Virus record (IMG/VR): IMGVR_UViG_3300027686_000017
Location: 1-34,916 of that record
Direction: 5' to 3' (one strand)
Origin: a virus
DNA length: 34,916 nucleotides
The translations under genes were made by a program, and so were the position numbers. Below, one piece after another: positions 21,662 to 30,709 of this stretch (position 1 is the first letter of the stretch; every line of letters starts with the position of its first letter). Under the pieces are notes generated by a model that worked only from the letters and a program-made list of their open reading frames with translations, did not search any database and had not been told where the DNA came from.

Positions 21662-24399
21662 GCCCTTCTCCCAAATCCTGTAGCCATCCAATTAATATTT
21701 TTTTGTATGGCTGTACCGCTACTATTATATATTACAATGCTAAACCCACTTACAGTTTCCGAGCTTACAGTCCAGTAATCTGTAGGTGATAAATTTTGCC
21801 CTGTAATCCCTAAATATGGAACAGCCTTAAACGGATTTGTATAACTTATGGTTCTACCGCTTGTTGGTACTGTTACATTTGAATCTTTTTCATTTCTGTC
21901 AGGCATATCTATTGTTACTCCTAAAGACGAAATAGCAATATTTCTTGACGAGTCGCTCGAAGTTATAACAACTCTAAATTGAAATGCTCGTGCTTGGAAA
22001 TCACCAATTACTAATGGTTGGTAAGGAGTCCATGTTGGAGTGCCTGTTGGGTCTGTATTAGTTGTTCTTATTTCCAAAGTAGCTACAACTTTATCTGAAG
22101 GCTCTCCATCAAAATTTGCCCATGTATCTATTAAAGCAGTTCTTCCATCAATTAAATCAGTCTGCACAAATCCTGAAGCAGTAAAATTTGCTGTAACTCT
22201 GGATGTAAAAACTTGCCCTAAATCTACATAATTATTAAAAGTGTATGAGCCACTTGTTGCTACTACATTATTTGTATTTGTTAATACAAGTGTATTTCCA
22301 GACTTTTCTGTATTTACTTTAGCACCAGAAAATGCAGGTGATTGAGTGTCAGTAGCAACTACATTAAAATCAATAATATTAGGAACTGTTGTAATGGCTA
22401 ATGTTGCATTAGTTGCAAAGTTTCCTGCTGAATCTACAGCCTTAATCATGTATGTTCCTGCCAACAATGGAAGCGAAGCATTAGTAGAAGTACCCGCAAG
22501 TGCTTGACCTAAAGCAGAACCACCCGCCCACACAGCTCCAGTAACTAATGGAGTGTGTCGTATTCGTAAAAATCCACCATGAATTACATCAATATCTGGC
22601 GACCTATCCCACTGCAAGTAAGCTGAACCGTCAATTGCATTTACAGAAAAGTTTGCTATTTGTACTGGCGGTGTAGTTAGTCCAGCTAAGTTTGTAGTAG
22701 TTGTAATGTAAGCTGACTTTACTCCAATAGTGTTAACTGTTCTTACTCTAAAAGAAAAAGTACCTGCTTTAAGATTATTAACTTGTGCTGAAGTTGCTCT
22801 TGTTTGAGTTACAAATTGAAACGCTCCACTGCCTTCTGCAAACTCAACTTCATAAAATTGTGCAAAAGCATCTGTTGGTGCTGTCCAGTTAAGATTTGCT
22901 CTAACCTGTACTCCTTGACCAGTATTAGTTACAAACAATTGCTCTGATACAAGCAAGTTTACTGGTATTTTTGTAGTTGTTACATCAGGTAAATTTGTGT
23001 TAGGTGCAGTATCACTTACTTGAATTGTTCCAAAATTATAAGAACCATCTGCATATTCCACAGCAGAAACAGTTACTTCATCATTATTTTTTAATGACAT
23101 TTTTATAATTCTAAACTTCTTTCCTGCACTTGCGTTTAAGTATTGCCAGCCGACTGTAGAGTGTTTAATATAAACAACATCTCCAACCTCTGCTTTTAAT
23201 GCCTCTATTGTTGCTGTAAATTGACAACTTATTTTTTGCCTAGATTGATTTAAATTAATAGTAGTAATCATTTTTGCTCTATCAATATCACTTGTATATG
23301 GCAATGTAATAGTTTTTTCTAACAGCTCACCATTATCTAGTGTCCTTAAACTTGCGGATTCGATTACAGCTATGTCAGGTTGCCAGTCTTTATTCTTATT
23401 AATAAAATTAGCTCGTATTCTGTTAAAGTGATTATTTTTACTTCCTAAAGAAATAGTCCAAGCACCAACAATATTATCTTCATCAAATGTAAAGACAGCA
23501 GTTTCAGGTTTATCAATTACTAATTTATACTTTCCACCTGTAAATACTAAAAAGCCTTTACAAGAAGTTAAAAGTTGTTTTAATATACTTATTGAACCTT
23601 GAGAAGTATTTATAATTCCATTAGTAGTATATCTTTTAACTGTAGCACCACCAATATTAACTGTTGTATCACAATAATTAGCGGCTACAATAAAAGAAGC
23701 ATCATCAATTAAAGAAGTTGCAATGCCTCTACCATATCTCGTATCTGTTAAATAATCTCTTATAGCTAAAGCAGGATTATCACTCCAAGCTGTTGCGTTG
23801 TTTCTTGGGTCAAATACTTTAACACCTTTTAAATCAGCAGTTATAGTTGGTAAACCCTGTGGAAAAGCATCTACATCAAATTTCATTTTAACATAAACAT
23901 ATGCTGTTCCTCTTAGTCTATGTGCTGAAGTCCAATTTCCTAAATCAGAAACAGCATTACTATCCGCAGTTTGATTATCAGCTCCGTTATGTGTGTAGAC
24001 ATTTAAGACACCATTAAATCTTGAGTCTGTTGATAGTATGTCATTTAAATAAATGTTCTCAAATGAGTTAATTTCGCCCTCTGACATTGCAATAATAACA
24101 TGAAGGTACTCATTAGTAGAACCACTAACTTCTACAAATACTCGTGTGCCACCTATTTTTCTATATCCATATACAACAGGTAGTGGTGCGTTGTTAGAGG
24201 CTTTATTAATTAACGCACTTCTTTGTTGTTCTGCTATTGGGTCTTGTTCATCAGGTTCAGGCAAAAGCCCACTCAATGCACCTGCAACAACTGTGCCAAC
24301 TAATCCCTGTGTTAAGGCAGTACCGAGTACGCTAGTAACAAAAGTTCCTGCATAAGCACCTGCTAAGGATGATGCAATTGCTATAGCACTAACTGCCAT
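21658..24399 (-). CDS. Tail tip protein, lambda J-like
   Basis: 913 residues. A small-residue/hydrophobic N-terminus (SAIAIASSLAGAYAGTFVTSV) leads into LPVVYGYRKIGGTRVFVEVSG and a J-like core with MSEGEINSFENIYLND and DFIVAANYC-like regions. Fibronectin-III-like domains occur near residues 495-585 (RANLNWTAPTDAFAQFYEVEF) and 590-670. This order matches the central tail-tip proteins of siphoviruses that bind the receptor and seal the tube. It comes directly after the NlpC-like gene, the typical K-J order of lambda. Confidence 0.8.
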   Translation of the reverse strand: MAVSAIAIASSLAGAYAGTFVTSVLGTALTQGLVGTVVAGALSGLLPEPDEQDPIAEQQRSALINKASNNAPLPVVYGYRKIGGTRVFVEVSGSTNEYLHVIIAMSEGEINSFENIYLNDILSTDSRFNGVLNVYTHNGADNQTADSNAVSDLGNWTSAHRLRGTAYVYVKMKFDVDAFPQGLPTITADLKGVKVFDPRNNATAWSDNPALAIRDYLTDTRYGRGIATSLIDDASFIVAANYCDTTVNIGGATVKRYTTNGIINTSQGSISILKQLLTSCKGFLVFTGGKYKLVIDKPETAVFTFDEDNIVGAWTISLGSKNNHFNRIRANFINKNKDWQPDIAVIESASLRTLDNGELLEKTITLPYTSDIDRAKMITTINLNQSRQKISCQFTATIEALKAEVGDVVYIKHSTVGWQYLNASAGKKFRIIKMSLKNNDEVTVSAVEYADGSYNFGTIQVSDTAPNTNLPDVTTTKIPVNLLVSEQLFVTNTGQGVQVRANLNWTAPTDAFAQFYEVEFAEGSGAFQFVTQTRATSAQVNNLKAGTFSFRVRTVNTIGVKSAYITTTTNLAGLTTPPVQIANFSVNAIDGSAYLQWDRSPDIDVIHGGFLRIRHTPLVTGAVWAGGSALGQALAGTSTNASLPLLAGTYMIKAVDSAGNFATNATLAITTVPNIIDFNVVATDTQSPAFSGAKVNTEKSGNTLVLTNTNNVVATSGSYTFNNYVDLGQVFTSRVTANFTASGFVQTDLIDGRTALIDTWANFDGEPSDKVVATLEIRTTNTDPTGTPTWTPYQPLVIGDFQARAFQFRVVITSSDSSRNIAISSLGVTIDMPDRNEKDSNVTVPTSGRTISYTNPFKAVPYLGITGQNLSPTDYWTVSSETVSGFSIVIYNSSGTAIQKNINWMATGFGRRA

Positions 24400-24817
24400 G
24401 TCTAACTACTCCTGTAACATTGGGAACTTGTCTTATATTAACTAATTCTACTCCGTTTTCATTTGAAACAATAGCTATTTTAGAACCCATACATACAGCT
24501 ACACTTCGCCATTTTTTAGCGTGTGCTAAATCTTGAGCCATAATAATAATATCGCCAATTTGTATAAATTGTATGTCAACTCGCTTATAACCCCAAGTTA
24601 ATAAATGCTTATAAATATCACCATTTTTTTTTGCGTATTTCCAAGCTGATTTTTGGTCAGTCCATTTTCCGATAAATTCTTTTTTATGCTCTGTACCATG
24701 AATTATATCAATAGCACCAAGAACAAATAATGGACAATCATTTACACCAAATTCAAATGGTATTCCTATTTGACTTTCTACATAATTGTGTAATTTAATT
24801 TCAACATCTGGATTCAA
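24389..24817 (-). CDS. NlpC/P60-like tail tip peptidase (DUF6950 type)
   Basis: 142 residues. I place the start at TTG 24817, which overlaps the upstream stop as TTGA and follows a purine-rich GGGGGAAAG; an earlier TTG at 24832 has no such site. The signature GIPFEFGVNDCPLFV places a candidate nucleophile cysteine as in the tail-tip NlpC/P60 and DUF6950 proteins. A histidine in DLAHAKKWRSVAV follows at a plausible distance. Such proteins cut cell-wall peptides during DNA entry. The remaining catalytic residue is not certain. Confidence 0.6.
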   Translation of the reverse strand: MNPDVEIKLHNYVESQIGIPFEFGVNDCPLFVLGAIDIIHGTEHKKEFIGKWTDQKSAWKYAKKNGDIYKHLLTWGYKRVDIQFIQIGDIIIMAQDLAHAKKWRSVAVCMGSKIAIVSNENGVELVNIRQVPNVTGVVRHGS

Positions 24818-25380
24818 CTTGCTTTCCCCCAAGTTATATCTTTAACAACTTCAGAAGCAAATTCAAAACCTTTATCACCTGCAAAAAATACTTGTTGTTC
24901 TTCATGGTTAGTGTGTCTACCTGTTTTTCTTGTAAAGTCTACCCATGAATTTGTAGCTGAAACTGACATCATTGATTTACCACCAAGTGGGTCGTCTGAT
25001 ATAGTTGGTGTGTCCATCCTACCTTCAAAAATTAAAACAGGGTTAGATATTAAAACTTGTGAGGTGTTCAGAAAGGCTGTGTAAATTCTTACTGGTCTAT
25101 CAATATATTCTTTATTTAAAAATCTTGAAATCATTGACTGGTCAACACCTGATAAAGACATTGTAACTTTGCTAACTACAACTTCTACTGCTTCTTGAAT
25201 ATCAGAAAAACCCATGAAATGTCCAACAGCAATATAATCTTTACTGTCATATGTGATAGTTTTATAACCATCATTCATATAAACATTTTCATCATCAAAT
25301 ATAATCTCAGCCAAATGTACAGGTCTGTTAGCTGGTTTTACCAGTTCATTTTGAAATGCTGTAGTTGAGCCTCTGTTCAT
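24814..25380 (-). CDS. Minor tail tip protein (DUF2163/L-like position)
   Basis: 188 residues beginning MNRGSTTAFQNELVKPANRP, with VHLAEIIFDDENVYMNDGYKTI and RPVRIYTAFLNTSQVLISNP(V), ending in a helical tail (EEQQVFFAGDKGFEFASEVV). This resembles the family of hub/tail tip proteins encoded just before the K-type peptidase in siphoviruses, at the position of lambda L. Position is the stronger evidence. Coupled by TAATG. Confidence 0.6.
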   Translation of the reverse strand: MNRGSTTAFQNELVKPANRPVHLAEIIFDDENVYMNDGYKTITYDSKDYIAVGHFMGFSDIQEAVEVVVSKVTMSLSGVDQSMISRFLNKEYIDRPVRIYTAFLNTSQVLISNPVLIFEGRMDTPTISDDPLGGKSMMSVSATNSWVDFTRKTGRHTNHEEQQVFFAGDKGFEFASEVVKDITWGKAS

Positions 25381-25952
25381 TAAACAACCTCAATTAGTTT
25401 TATTTGGTAATTTACAAAACCATTAGCACCTACAGTCATATTTTGACTATCAGAAGAAAACGCAACTGTAAACGGAACAGCGTTGTAAGTTATGACTTCA
25501 TTGTTGGCAATTGGTTTTTGTAGAACAGGCTCAATAATTAATGATGTAACTCCATCAGCAACAACTGTATAAACCTTATCATGACTTGCAAACTTTATAA
25601 AATCACCTGCTTTAAGAGTTCCTGTTAAGCCATCAACTGTAATTGTAGAAGAACCTGCAATGTAACCAGCACTATTGTTCACTCTTAATGTTCCTGTTGC
25701 AGTGCCACTAGAGTTTGAATAGACTGGTGGAGTAAATGTAAATGTTCCAAATTGTCCTTTTTGTTTTTGTGCAAATGCCCAAACAGGTGCAAAATCAGCT
25801 CTAGTCAAGGGAGGAAAGGTTGCATCAATTGACCAACGCTGTCCACCCCTTGTTCTTACCTGTCTTTTTAAAGAGTGCGTAACACTTGTATAAGTAGGAT
25901 TTAAACTTGTTATAGATATGTAATTAGGTACTGGTGTTGTTGGAAAACTCAT
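25380..25952 (-). CDS. Distal tail / minor tail protein
   Basis: 190 residues, beta-rich: SLKRQVRTRGGQRWSIDATF near residues 27-46, WAFAQKQKGQFGTFTFTPP (58-76), and a second domain with TLRVNNSAGYIAGSSTITV, ending INYNAVPFTVAF-type strands. Proteins of this kind follow the tape measure and build the distal tail ring (gpM/Dit role). Its start overlaps the tape-measure stop (ATGA). Confidence 0.6.
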   Translation of the reverse strand: MSFPTTPVPNYISITSLNPTYTSVTHSLKRQVRTRGGQRWSIDATFPPLTRADFAPVWAFAQKQKGQFGTFTFTPPVYSNSSGTATGTLRVNNSAGYIAGSSTITVDGLTGTLKAGDFIKFASHDKVYTVVADGVTSLIIEPVLQKPIANNEVITYNAVPFTVAFSSDSQNMTVGANGFVNYQIKLIEVV

Positions 25953-28084
25953 ATAGCTACCTGCTGTCCGTTTTGATTAAAGGCTTGTCTGACTACTGCA
26001 ACAATAGTCGGTGCATTTTCTGCTATAACTGATTGTGCTTGTCTTGGGTCTAAAGCGTTTACCTGTGGTGAATATGTTACATTAATAGTTTGTCCACCCA
26101 TTTTATCGTTTGGTGTAATCATACCACTACTATTTGGAGTAAATAATTCAGCTCCTCTTTCACCTACAATATAAGGTTGTCCAGCAGTTACACTACCACC
26201 ATCTGCTCTAAACAAATTTTTTAAAAAATCTCCAAAACCACCACCGCTATTCATGTGTGGGTTGCCTGTTCCTGTTACAGCTCCACCAAAAGCTCCACTA
26301 ATAATACCTGACAAAGCCGAAGCCATTGGTTGTGCTATGTTCATTTTAATCATTTCTTGTGCTACAAATTGAAAAACACTTTTAACTACATCTTTAAAAG
26401 ACATAAGCCCTTGCACCATTTTCATGATTGAGCCTTCAATACTACTTTCTAAACCAATAGCAAATTCTTCTATTTTTTCTTGAGATTCTTTAGCTTTTGC
26501 GGCAAGTTTATCAAATTGTTCGCCCATAACTCGAGTTGCAACGCTACCAAATTCTATTTCTTTAGTTGTTTCTTTAACCACATCTAACATGCCATGCATT
26601 CCATCAATTGCACCACCTGTTGCATTTATGCCTCTACCCATTATTGAAGTTACGTGAAAAAAATCTTCTGTTCGTTTAGTTAAAAAAGGAAAAGCATCAG
26701 CTAATTTTTCAACTGCTTCAACAGCTTCAACACCAATACCCATATTGAATTTTTTTAAATCTCTATCTATTAATTCACCTACTTGTTTAACTTGGTCTTT
26801 AATTTCAGTAAGCATTTTAAATTCTTGCTTTTCATTACCAATTATTCCTAAATCTTGTTTAAGAGTTTTAAGTTCGTTAGTTAATCTTTTAACAAGTGCT
26901 TCAGCATCAGCAATATCTTTGTTCATCATTCCCATGCCTGTAGCGTTCATTCTTTTTAGTGCTTTAGCTGTAGCAATAATAAAGTTATCATCTTCATCTG
27001 GCTGAACACCAGCTAAAATGGCTCTAAAAATACCAGCTTCAAAATGGGCTTTTTCTAAAGATTTTTCTAATGCATCTAAATTATCAGTAGTTTTTCCAAT
27101 ACTTATAAGACCCATATCAAGAATATCACCTAATTCTTTTATTTCGTCTTTAAATAATATAAGAGTTGCTAATGCGATTTTTCCTTTTGTGCCACCAACA
27201 ATTGCTAATAAAACTCCTGTAGTTTTTATTGAATCTGGTAAACCCATAAACTGTTCAATAATACTTCCTACACCTTTGCCAAGTGTAGTTAAAGTTTCAC
27301 CAAACTTCTTCATATTTTCTATAGATTTTTCACTTCTAAATATTTCAGTTATTTTCTTGATTGTTTCGCCTGCTAAATCAAAAACACCAGCATCCGCAAC
27401 AGCTAATTTTAATTCTCTGAAAGCATCTTGCATCATTGACACTTGACCTACAAAAGTCTTTGCTAGTTCTTCTGTAGCACCTACAGCAGTTGTAGTGCCA
27501 TCTCTCCACATAGATTGTATTTTTTCTTTTGTTTGTTCAGCACTAAATTGGACTCCTTCTTCAAATCCTAAGAAGGCTTTAACACCTCTTTCTCTAAACA
27601 AATCTGCGGCAGATATACCTCCAGCCATTGCTCTTTGTAATTGTCCTGCTGTGGCTTCAAATGATAGTCCTGATACTGCGGCAATATCACCTGTGATAGC
27701 TAATAACTCATTCAACTCACTTGCATCTTTTGCAACAGTCAATAGTAATGGTGAGGCTCTTTCTATTTCTTCCAGAGAAAATGGTACTTTAGCGGCAAAA
27801 GTATTCATATCTTTAAACGCTTGTGTAGCTTCTTCACCGCTTTTTGTAAGGAATTGTAAACGAACTTTTAGGCTTTCGACACTAGAAGCTGTTGTAATAA
27901 TTGATTTTACTAATGCACCTGCACCAAGTCCTAACAATGCACCTTGTAAAGATAAGATTCTTGATTTAACACCACTAGCGGCTTTTCCTATACCAGTAAT
28001 AGCATTTTTTGCTCTTTTAGAACCTGTTACAGCACCTCTAGGGTCTACTTTAACACCGAGTGTTGCTATCTGATTAATTGCCAT
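25949..28084 (-). CDS. Tape measure protein
   Basis: 711 residues, helical, starting MAINQIATLGVKVDPRGAVTGSKRAKNA. A conserved tape-measure domain at about 60-230 (SSVESLKVRLQFLTKSGEEA, SLEEIERASPLLLTVAKDAS, RAMAGGISAADLFRERGVKAF) is followed by a hydrophobic stretch around 285-310 (TGVLLAIVGGTKGKIALATL) and long coiled-coil helices; the C-terminus has a small glycine-rich region (GGQPYIVGERGAELFTP-type) typical of lambda-H-family tape measures. By the usual ratio of about 0.15 nm per residue this predicts a tail near 107 nm. Confidence 0.88.
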   Translation of the reverse strand: MAINQIATLGVKVDPRGAVTGSKRAKNAITGIGKAASGVKSRILSLQGALLGLGAGALVKSIITTASSVESLKVRLQFLTKSGEEATQAFKDMNTFAAKVPFSLEEIERASPLLLTVAKDASELNELLAITGDIAAVSGLSFEATAGQLQRAMAGGISAADLFRERGVKAFLGFEEGVQFSAEQTKEKIQSMWRDGTTTAVGATEELAKTFVGQVSMMQDAFRELKLAVADAGVFDLAGETIKKITEIFRSEKSIENMKKFGETLTTLGKGVGSIIEQFMGLPDSIKTTGVLLAIVGGTKGKIALATLILFKDEIKELGDILDMGLISIGKTTDNLDALEKSLEKAHFEAGIFRAILAGVQPDEDDNFIIATAKALKRMNATGMGMMNKDIADAEALVKRLTNELKTLKQDLGIIGNEKQEFKMLTEIKDQVKQVGELIDRDLKKFNMGIGVEAVEAVEKLADAFPFLTKRTEDFFHVTSIMGRGINATGGAIDGMHGMLDVVKETTKEIEFGSVATRVMGEQFDKLAAKAKESQEKIEEFAIGLESSIEGSIMKMVQGLMSFKDVVKSVFQFVAQEMIKMNIAQPMASALSGIISGAFGGAVTGTGNPHMNSGGGFGDFLKNLFRADGGSVTAGQPYIVGERGAELFTPNSSGMITPNDKMGGQTINVTYSPQVNALDPRQAQSVIAENAPTIVAVVRQAFNQNGQQVAI

Positions 28085-28217
28085 CTTTATCCTTTAATTT
28101 GAAGTAGGCAATCCATCCGTTAAACTCCTCAACTGTTATTGCATCAATTTCTGCAACAGTTTTGTGTAAGCGATTCGCAAGTTCATACTTTCCTTTTAGC
28201 TCGGAATCGCCTATTAG
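28074..28217 (-). CDS. Tail assembly chaperone T extension, made by -1 frameshift (GT fusion)
   Basis: A second frame with no good start codon continues the upstream chaperone after a -1 slip at GGGAAAC (28223-28217): reading then gives 47 residues, LIGDSELKGKYELANRLHK onward to EEFNGWIAYFKLKDKDGN. The WIAYF ending is typical of the T domain of siphovirus G/GT chaperones. The fusion is about 153 residues. It ends 11 bases inside the tape measure gene. In lambda, GT with G folds the tape measure and tube before assembly. Confidence 0.85.
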   Translation of the reverse strand, partial: LIGDSELKGKYELANRLHKTVAEIDAITVEEFNGWIAYFKLKDKDGN

Positions 28218-28534
28218 TTTCCCGACATTTCTTCAATAGTGTCCGCTACTGATATATCACCTACAACTCTAACAATTACATTTGGGTCTACATGGTTCAT
28301 TAATGTTATCTTGTCTGCTAAATCAAACATTTTTTCACCATCTTTATCTAATGCTTTTAATAACAAGGTTCTGACCATAAACTCTATATCATCTTCTTTA
28401 GCATGTTTCCAAAGTTTTTTCTTTTCACCCATAGTAAATGGGGTTGCATAAATCGTACAATCCCATTCTTCCACTTCGATAACTTTTGTTTCAATGCTAT
28501 CAAAGTGAGCTTTTGCTTTATCAAGAACACTCAT
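28214..28534 (-). CDS. Tail assembly chaperone G
   Basis: 106 residues from ATG 28534 to TAA 28216-28214, starting MSVLDKAKAHFDSIETKVIE, with the ATPFTMGEKKKLWKHAKEDD and FMVRTLLLKALDKDGE phrases characteristic of siphovirus tail chaperones of the G type. The last codons are TCG GGA AAC TAA and contain the slippery heptamer. It lies between the tube and tape-measure genes as expected. Confidence 0.85.
   Translation of the reverse strand: MSVLDKAKAHFDSIETKVIEVEEWDCTIYATPFTMGEKKKLWKHAKEDDIEFMVRTLLLKALDKDGEKMFDLADKITLMNHVDPNVIVRVVGDISVADTIEEMSGN
28217..28223 (-). promoter_or_regulatory. Programmed -1 frameshift slippery site GGGAAAC
   Basis: Phased G GGA AAC in the G frame, so that both tRNAs can re-pair as GGG AAA after a one-base slip. 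The zero-frame stop TAA follows at once, and the -1 frame is open into the T extension. Lambda uses the near-identical GGGAAAG at the same gene junction. I do not see a strong downstream stem. Confidence 0.88.
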
Positions 28535-28538
28535 TTAT

Positions 28539-28928
28539 TTAAACAGTTGCCCAAGTTACAGCACCGTTTGACTCCCAAGAAAATGAAGCCTCGACCATGC
28601 CATCCATTGAAGCATTAGCATCTTGAGTAGTAATAATTGCAGAAACACTGGCAAAATAATCTCCCGTTGTCGCTCCCTCTGGGTATAGCTTTAGAGCCAC
28701 CTCTGAACCAGCCTGCATAGCAATTTGCCCTGCTGAATCTGTTTCATCCCAAAATGCACTTATCGAACCACTTGCAGATGTTAATGATGGCTTCCTAGTT
28801 CTTGCTACATCACCCATTGTTGTATCTTCAATAGTGTCTGCTGTTTCAGAAAGACTCCAGTCTTTAACCTCAGCAACAGTTGCACTGCCAATTTTTACTA
28901 ATCCTTCACTGCCCTTATGATTGCTCAT
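28539..28928 (-). CDS. Major tail tube protein
   Basis: 129 residues with the features of siphovirus tube proteins: MSNHKGSEGLVKIGSATVAE start, VKDWSLSETADTIEDTTMGD, a loop with RKPSLTSASGSISAFWDE, and alternating beta strands to the end (SWESNGAVTW). Tube proteins of this kind (gpV-like fold) stack as hexamers around the tape measure. Overlaps the 52-residue gene by 14 bases and precedes the G/GT chaperones. Confidence 0.8.
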   Translation of the reverse strand: MSNHKGSEGLVKIGSATVAEVKDWSLSETADTIEDTTMGDVARTRKPSLTSASGSISAFWDETDSAGQIAMQAGSEVALKLYPEGATTGDYFASVSAIITTQDANASMDGMVEASFSWESNGAVTWATV

Positions 28929-29073
28929 TTGACTTCTCCTTTGATTTATTTTTAATTACAGGTTGTTTTTCAACCCAGCCAGCTTCTTTCATTAACTTCA
29001 CCTTATTTGGATGAGGAATAATAAAGTCCTCACCACCATTAGGTGGGTATAATTTTACATCTTTTTTACTCAT
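28915..29073 (-). CDS. Small basic protein between tail terminator and tube (52 aa)
   Basis: ATG at 29073 to TAA at 28917-28915. It overlaps the tail-terminator stop as ATGA and the tube gene by 14 bases. The sequence starts MSKKDVKLYPPNGGEDFIIP and continues HPNKVKLMKEAGWVEKQPVI, then a lysine-rich end. A short protein with 'V(K/E)L(M/L)...GW' at this location occurs in several siphovirus tail modules, but I cannot name it. Confidence 0.65.
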   Translation of the reverse strand: MSKKDVKLYPPNGGEDFIIPHPNKVKLMKEAGWVEKQPVIKNKSKEKSNEQS

Positions 29074-29450
29074 GAATCTCTCCAATAAGGTGTGTCAACA
29101 TTAATCTGATACCATTTCGCATCAGCTCCTACTATTGTAACACTTGCTACATCACAAGACACACTATCAAAAACTTGTGAATCAAATATGCTACAAACAG
29201 TATCAGCATAATCTCTTGCTATGCTTGTTCCTGTTTTGACAGGTACAAATATTTGAACATTGATTATACCATTATAGCGTTTTTTATATTGTAATGCCCT
29301 ATACTCAGTTACACCATTTAATATATTAAGTCTAATCCAAGAACTATTATTAGGCTGATTAAAAGCAATATTATCATAATCAATTGGAGTGCCTAGCCAT
29401 AAAGACTCTAATCTGTTTTCAATTTCTGTTCTTTCATCAGCAAATGACAT
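29070..29450 (-). CDS. Tail terminator / completion protein (DUF4128-like)
   Basis: 126 residues. N-terminal helix with RTEIENRLESLWLGTPIDYDN, then WIRLNILNGVTEYRAL, YNGIINVQIFVPVKTG, a helix with ARDYADTVCSIFDSQ and a final strand KWYQINVDTPYW. This is the pattern of tail-terminator proteins (gpU-like / DUF4128) that cap the tube. It lies between the gp10-like gene and the tube, as in many siphoviruses. Confidence 0.78.
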   Translation of the reverse strand: MSFADERTEIENRLESLWLGTPIDYDNIAFNQPNNSSWIRLNILNGVTEYRALQYKKRYNGIINVQIFVPVKTGTSIARDYADTVCSIFDSQVFDSVSCDVASVTIVGADAKWYQINVDTPYWRDS

Positions 29451-29812
29451 TATTTTAAGCTCCTTACTATTTCTTGTAAAGTTATCATTACCATACCTTT
29501 AGGTGCTTTTTGGCTTGACCCATTTTCTAATGCACTAATATATGGCAAACTATTAGTAATGTAAATTACTTTATTACCACTTCCTTTAGGTGGTTCAACA
29601 AGTTTAAATGTAGTATCACTTGTAATTTTAGTATTAATACTTTGATAACCTAAATTCCAATTTGCTCTTGCTCTACCTGTATCTACTGGTGTCTTTTTAG
29701 TTACACCTCTTAACACATCAAATGTAATTTTTCTTACAGCTACTTCAGCTTCAATACCTATTTTTTTAGCAAATGAAGTCAAATTTACATTAAAAACTGC
29801 GGTACTACTCAC
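29450..29812 (-). CDS. HK97 gp10-like neck/tail-completion protein
   Basis: 120 residues with the hallmark KKTPVDTGRARANWNLGY (about residues 39-56) followed by KVIYITNSLPYISALENGSS (77-96), which defines the HK97-gp10-like family. N-terminal helix precedes (FAKKIGIEAEVAVRKITFDV). The family sits between head closure and tail terminator and helps connect head and tail. Confidence 0.88.
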   Translation of the reverse strand: MSSTAVFNVNLTSFAKKIGIEAEVAVRKITFDVLRGVTKKTPVDTGRARANWNLGYQSINTKITSDTTFKLVEPPKGSGNKVIYITNSLPYISALENGSSQKAPKGMVMITLQEIVRSLK

Positions 29813-30189
29813 CCCAACCTCACTAAATTAAGAGTGTAAGTAGCAGTTACAGCATCCGAAGCAATGCTATTGATAGAATAAATTTCACTATTACGAGTTA
29901 TAGTATCTTGTGTAGAAGGTGTTATTGCTAAATCTTTAGCGGCAAATAATATTGAAATATCACCTGTAAAGCCTATTTCAGTTTCATTTCCAGAAACTTT
30001 ATCACCTTGAAGCATAGAATATTTTACAACTGCTTGAAAAGTGTATTCAGTGTTTGTGTTTGCTATCTGTCCATGAAAAGTATCGTATTGACCTTGAACA
30101 ATTTGGGTATAAATTACAGTTTCTGCAATATCACCAATAGTAACAAATGCAGATTGAACTAATCCTTGTATGGATGATTTAAAACCCAT
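29809..30189 (-). CDS. Head closure/head-tail joining protein
   Basis: 126 residues starting MGFKSSIQGLVQSAFVTIGDIAETVIYTQ. The rest is beta-rich (QAVVKYSMLQGDKVSGNET, GDISILFAAKDLAITPSTQ, SEIYSINSIASD), as in stopper-type head-closure proteins. The family signature is weak; position between the DnaT-like connector and gp10-like protein is the main support. Overlaps both neighbours. Confidence 0.65.
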   Translation of the reverse strand: MGFKSSIQGLVQSAFVTIGDIAETVIYTQIVQGQYDTFHGQIANTNTEYTFQAVVKYSMLQGDKVSGNETEIGFTGDISILFAAKDLAITPSTQDTITRNSEIYSINSIASDAVTATYTLNLVRLG

Positions 30190-30692
30190 TAGGTTCTCAC
30201 TACAGGAACAGTACCAAATTTAGCTCTTGCATATATTGTTCCCCAACCTCTTAACATCTCTTGTACTATTTCAGGCATTACACCTGCTGTATCATTTTTA
30301 TCAAAGTCTAGCGTAATATCGCCAACCTTCAATGAATTAAGTCCTTTACCTTCTGCGTTTGCTGTCAGATTACTTCCAAGCAAATCACCTGCAAATTGTG
30401 CTGTAGCACTTTGTATTTGTATAGGCATAGTAGTGGATGATATTGTTGTTCCATCCCAAGTAACATCAGTTCTTCCCCATCCTAATGCTTGTGTGCTTGT
30501 AGCTCTTGTTCCAACCCAAGCTACCTTTTCGTCTAAAATTCTTGTTGCCATTTTTAAGGCTTTTTCTTTATTGGCTGTTGTTGCACCATCCCAATTTGTT
30601 GCGTATAAATTTGTTGCCCAGTAAGTATCTGCTTCTGCAACAGTTATAAAACTATTTGAGGTTGCACCATTTACAGTAGCTACTAATGCCAT
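30189..30692 (-). CDS. Head-tail adaptor (DnaT-like ssDNA-binding domain, putative)
   Basis: 167 residues with SNSFITVAEADTYWATNLYATNW, NKEKALKMATRILDEKVAWVG and a TQALGWGRTDVTWDG motif, exactly the pattern of phage proteins called DnaT-like (PF20557 type), which in phage head-tail modules act as adaptor (connector) subunits. It begins right after the MCP terminator and is the first gene of the connector/tail run. The DnaT label is a family name; a replication role is not implied here. Confidence 0.8.
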   Translation of the reverse strand: MALVATVNGATSNSFITVAEADTYWATNLYATNWDGATTANKEKALKMATRILDEKVAWVGTRATSTQALGWGRTDVTWDGTTISSTTMPIQIQSATAQFAGDLLGSNLTANAEGKGLNSLKVGDITLDFDKNDTAGVMPEIVQEMLRGWGTIYARAKFGTVPVVRT

Positions 30693-30709
30693 ACTAACTC
30701 CTATTAAAA

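Noticed and set aside
27495-28073. Long plus-strand frame of 192 codons opposite the tape measure gene
   Set aside because: It is wholly antisense to a well-supported tape measure gene, has low-complexity Ser/Ala/Pro/Asn composition typical of a mirror frame, and lacks a ribosome-binding site.
28214-28223. Separate start for the T chaperone gene
   Set aside because: The T frame between 28217 and 28074 has no ATG/GTG with a ribosome-binding site near its beginning, while the slippery heptamer gives a clean continuation from G.
30189-30692. A replication-restart DnaT protein
   Set aside because: The DnaT-like name comes from a phage domain family; location in the head-tail connector block points to an adaptor role instead.
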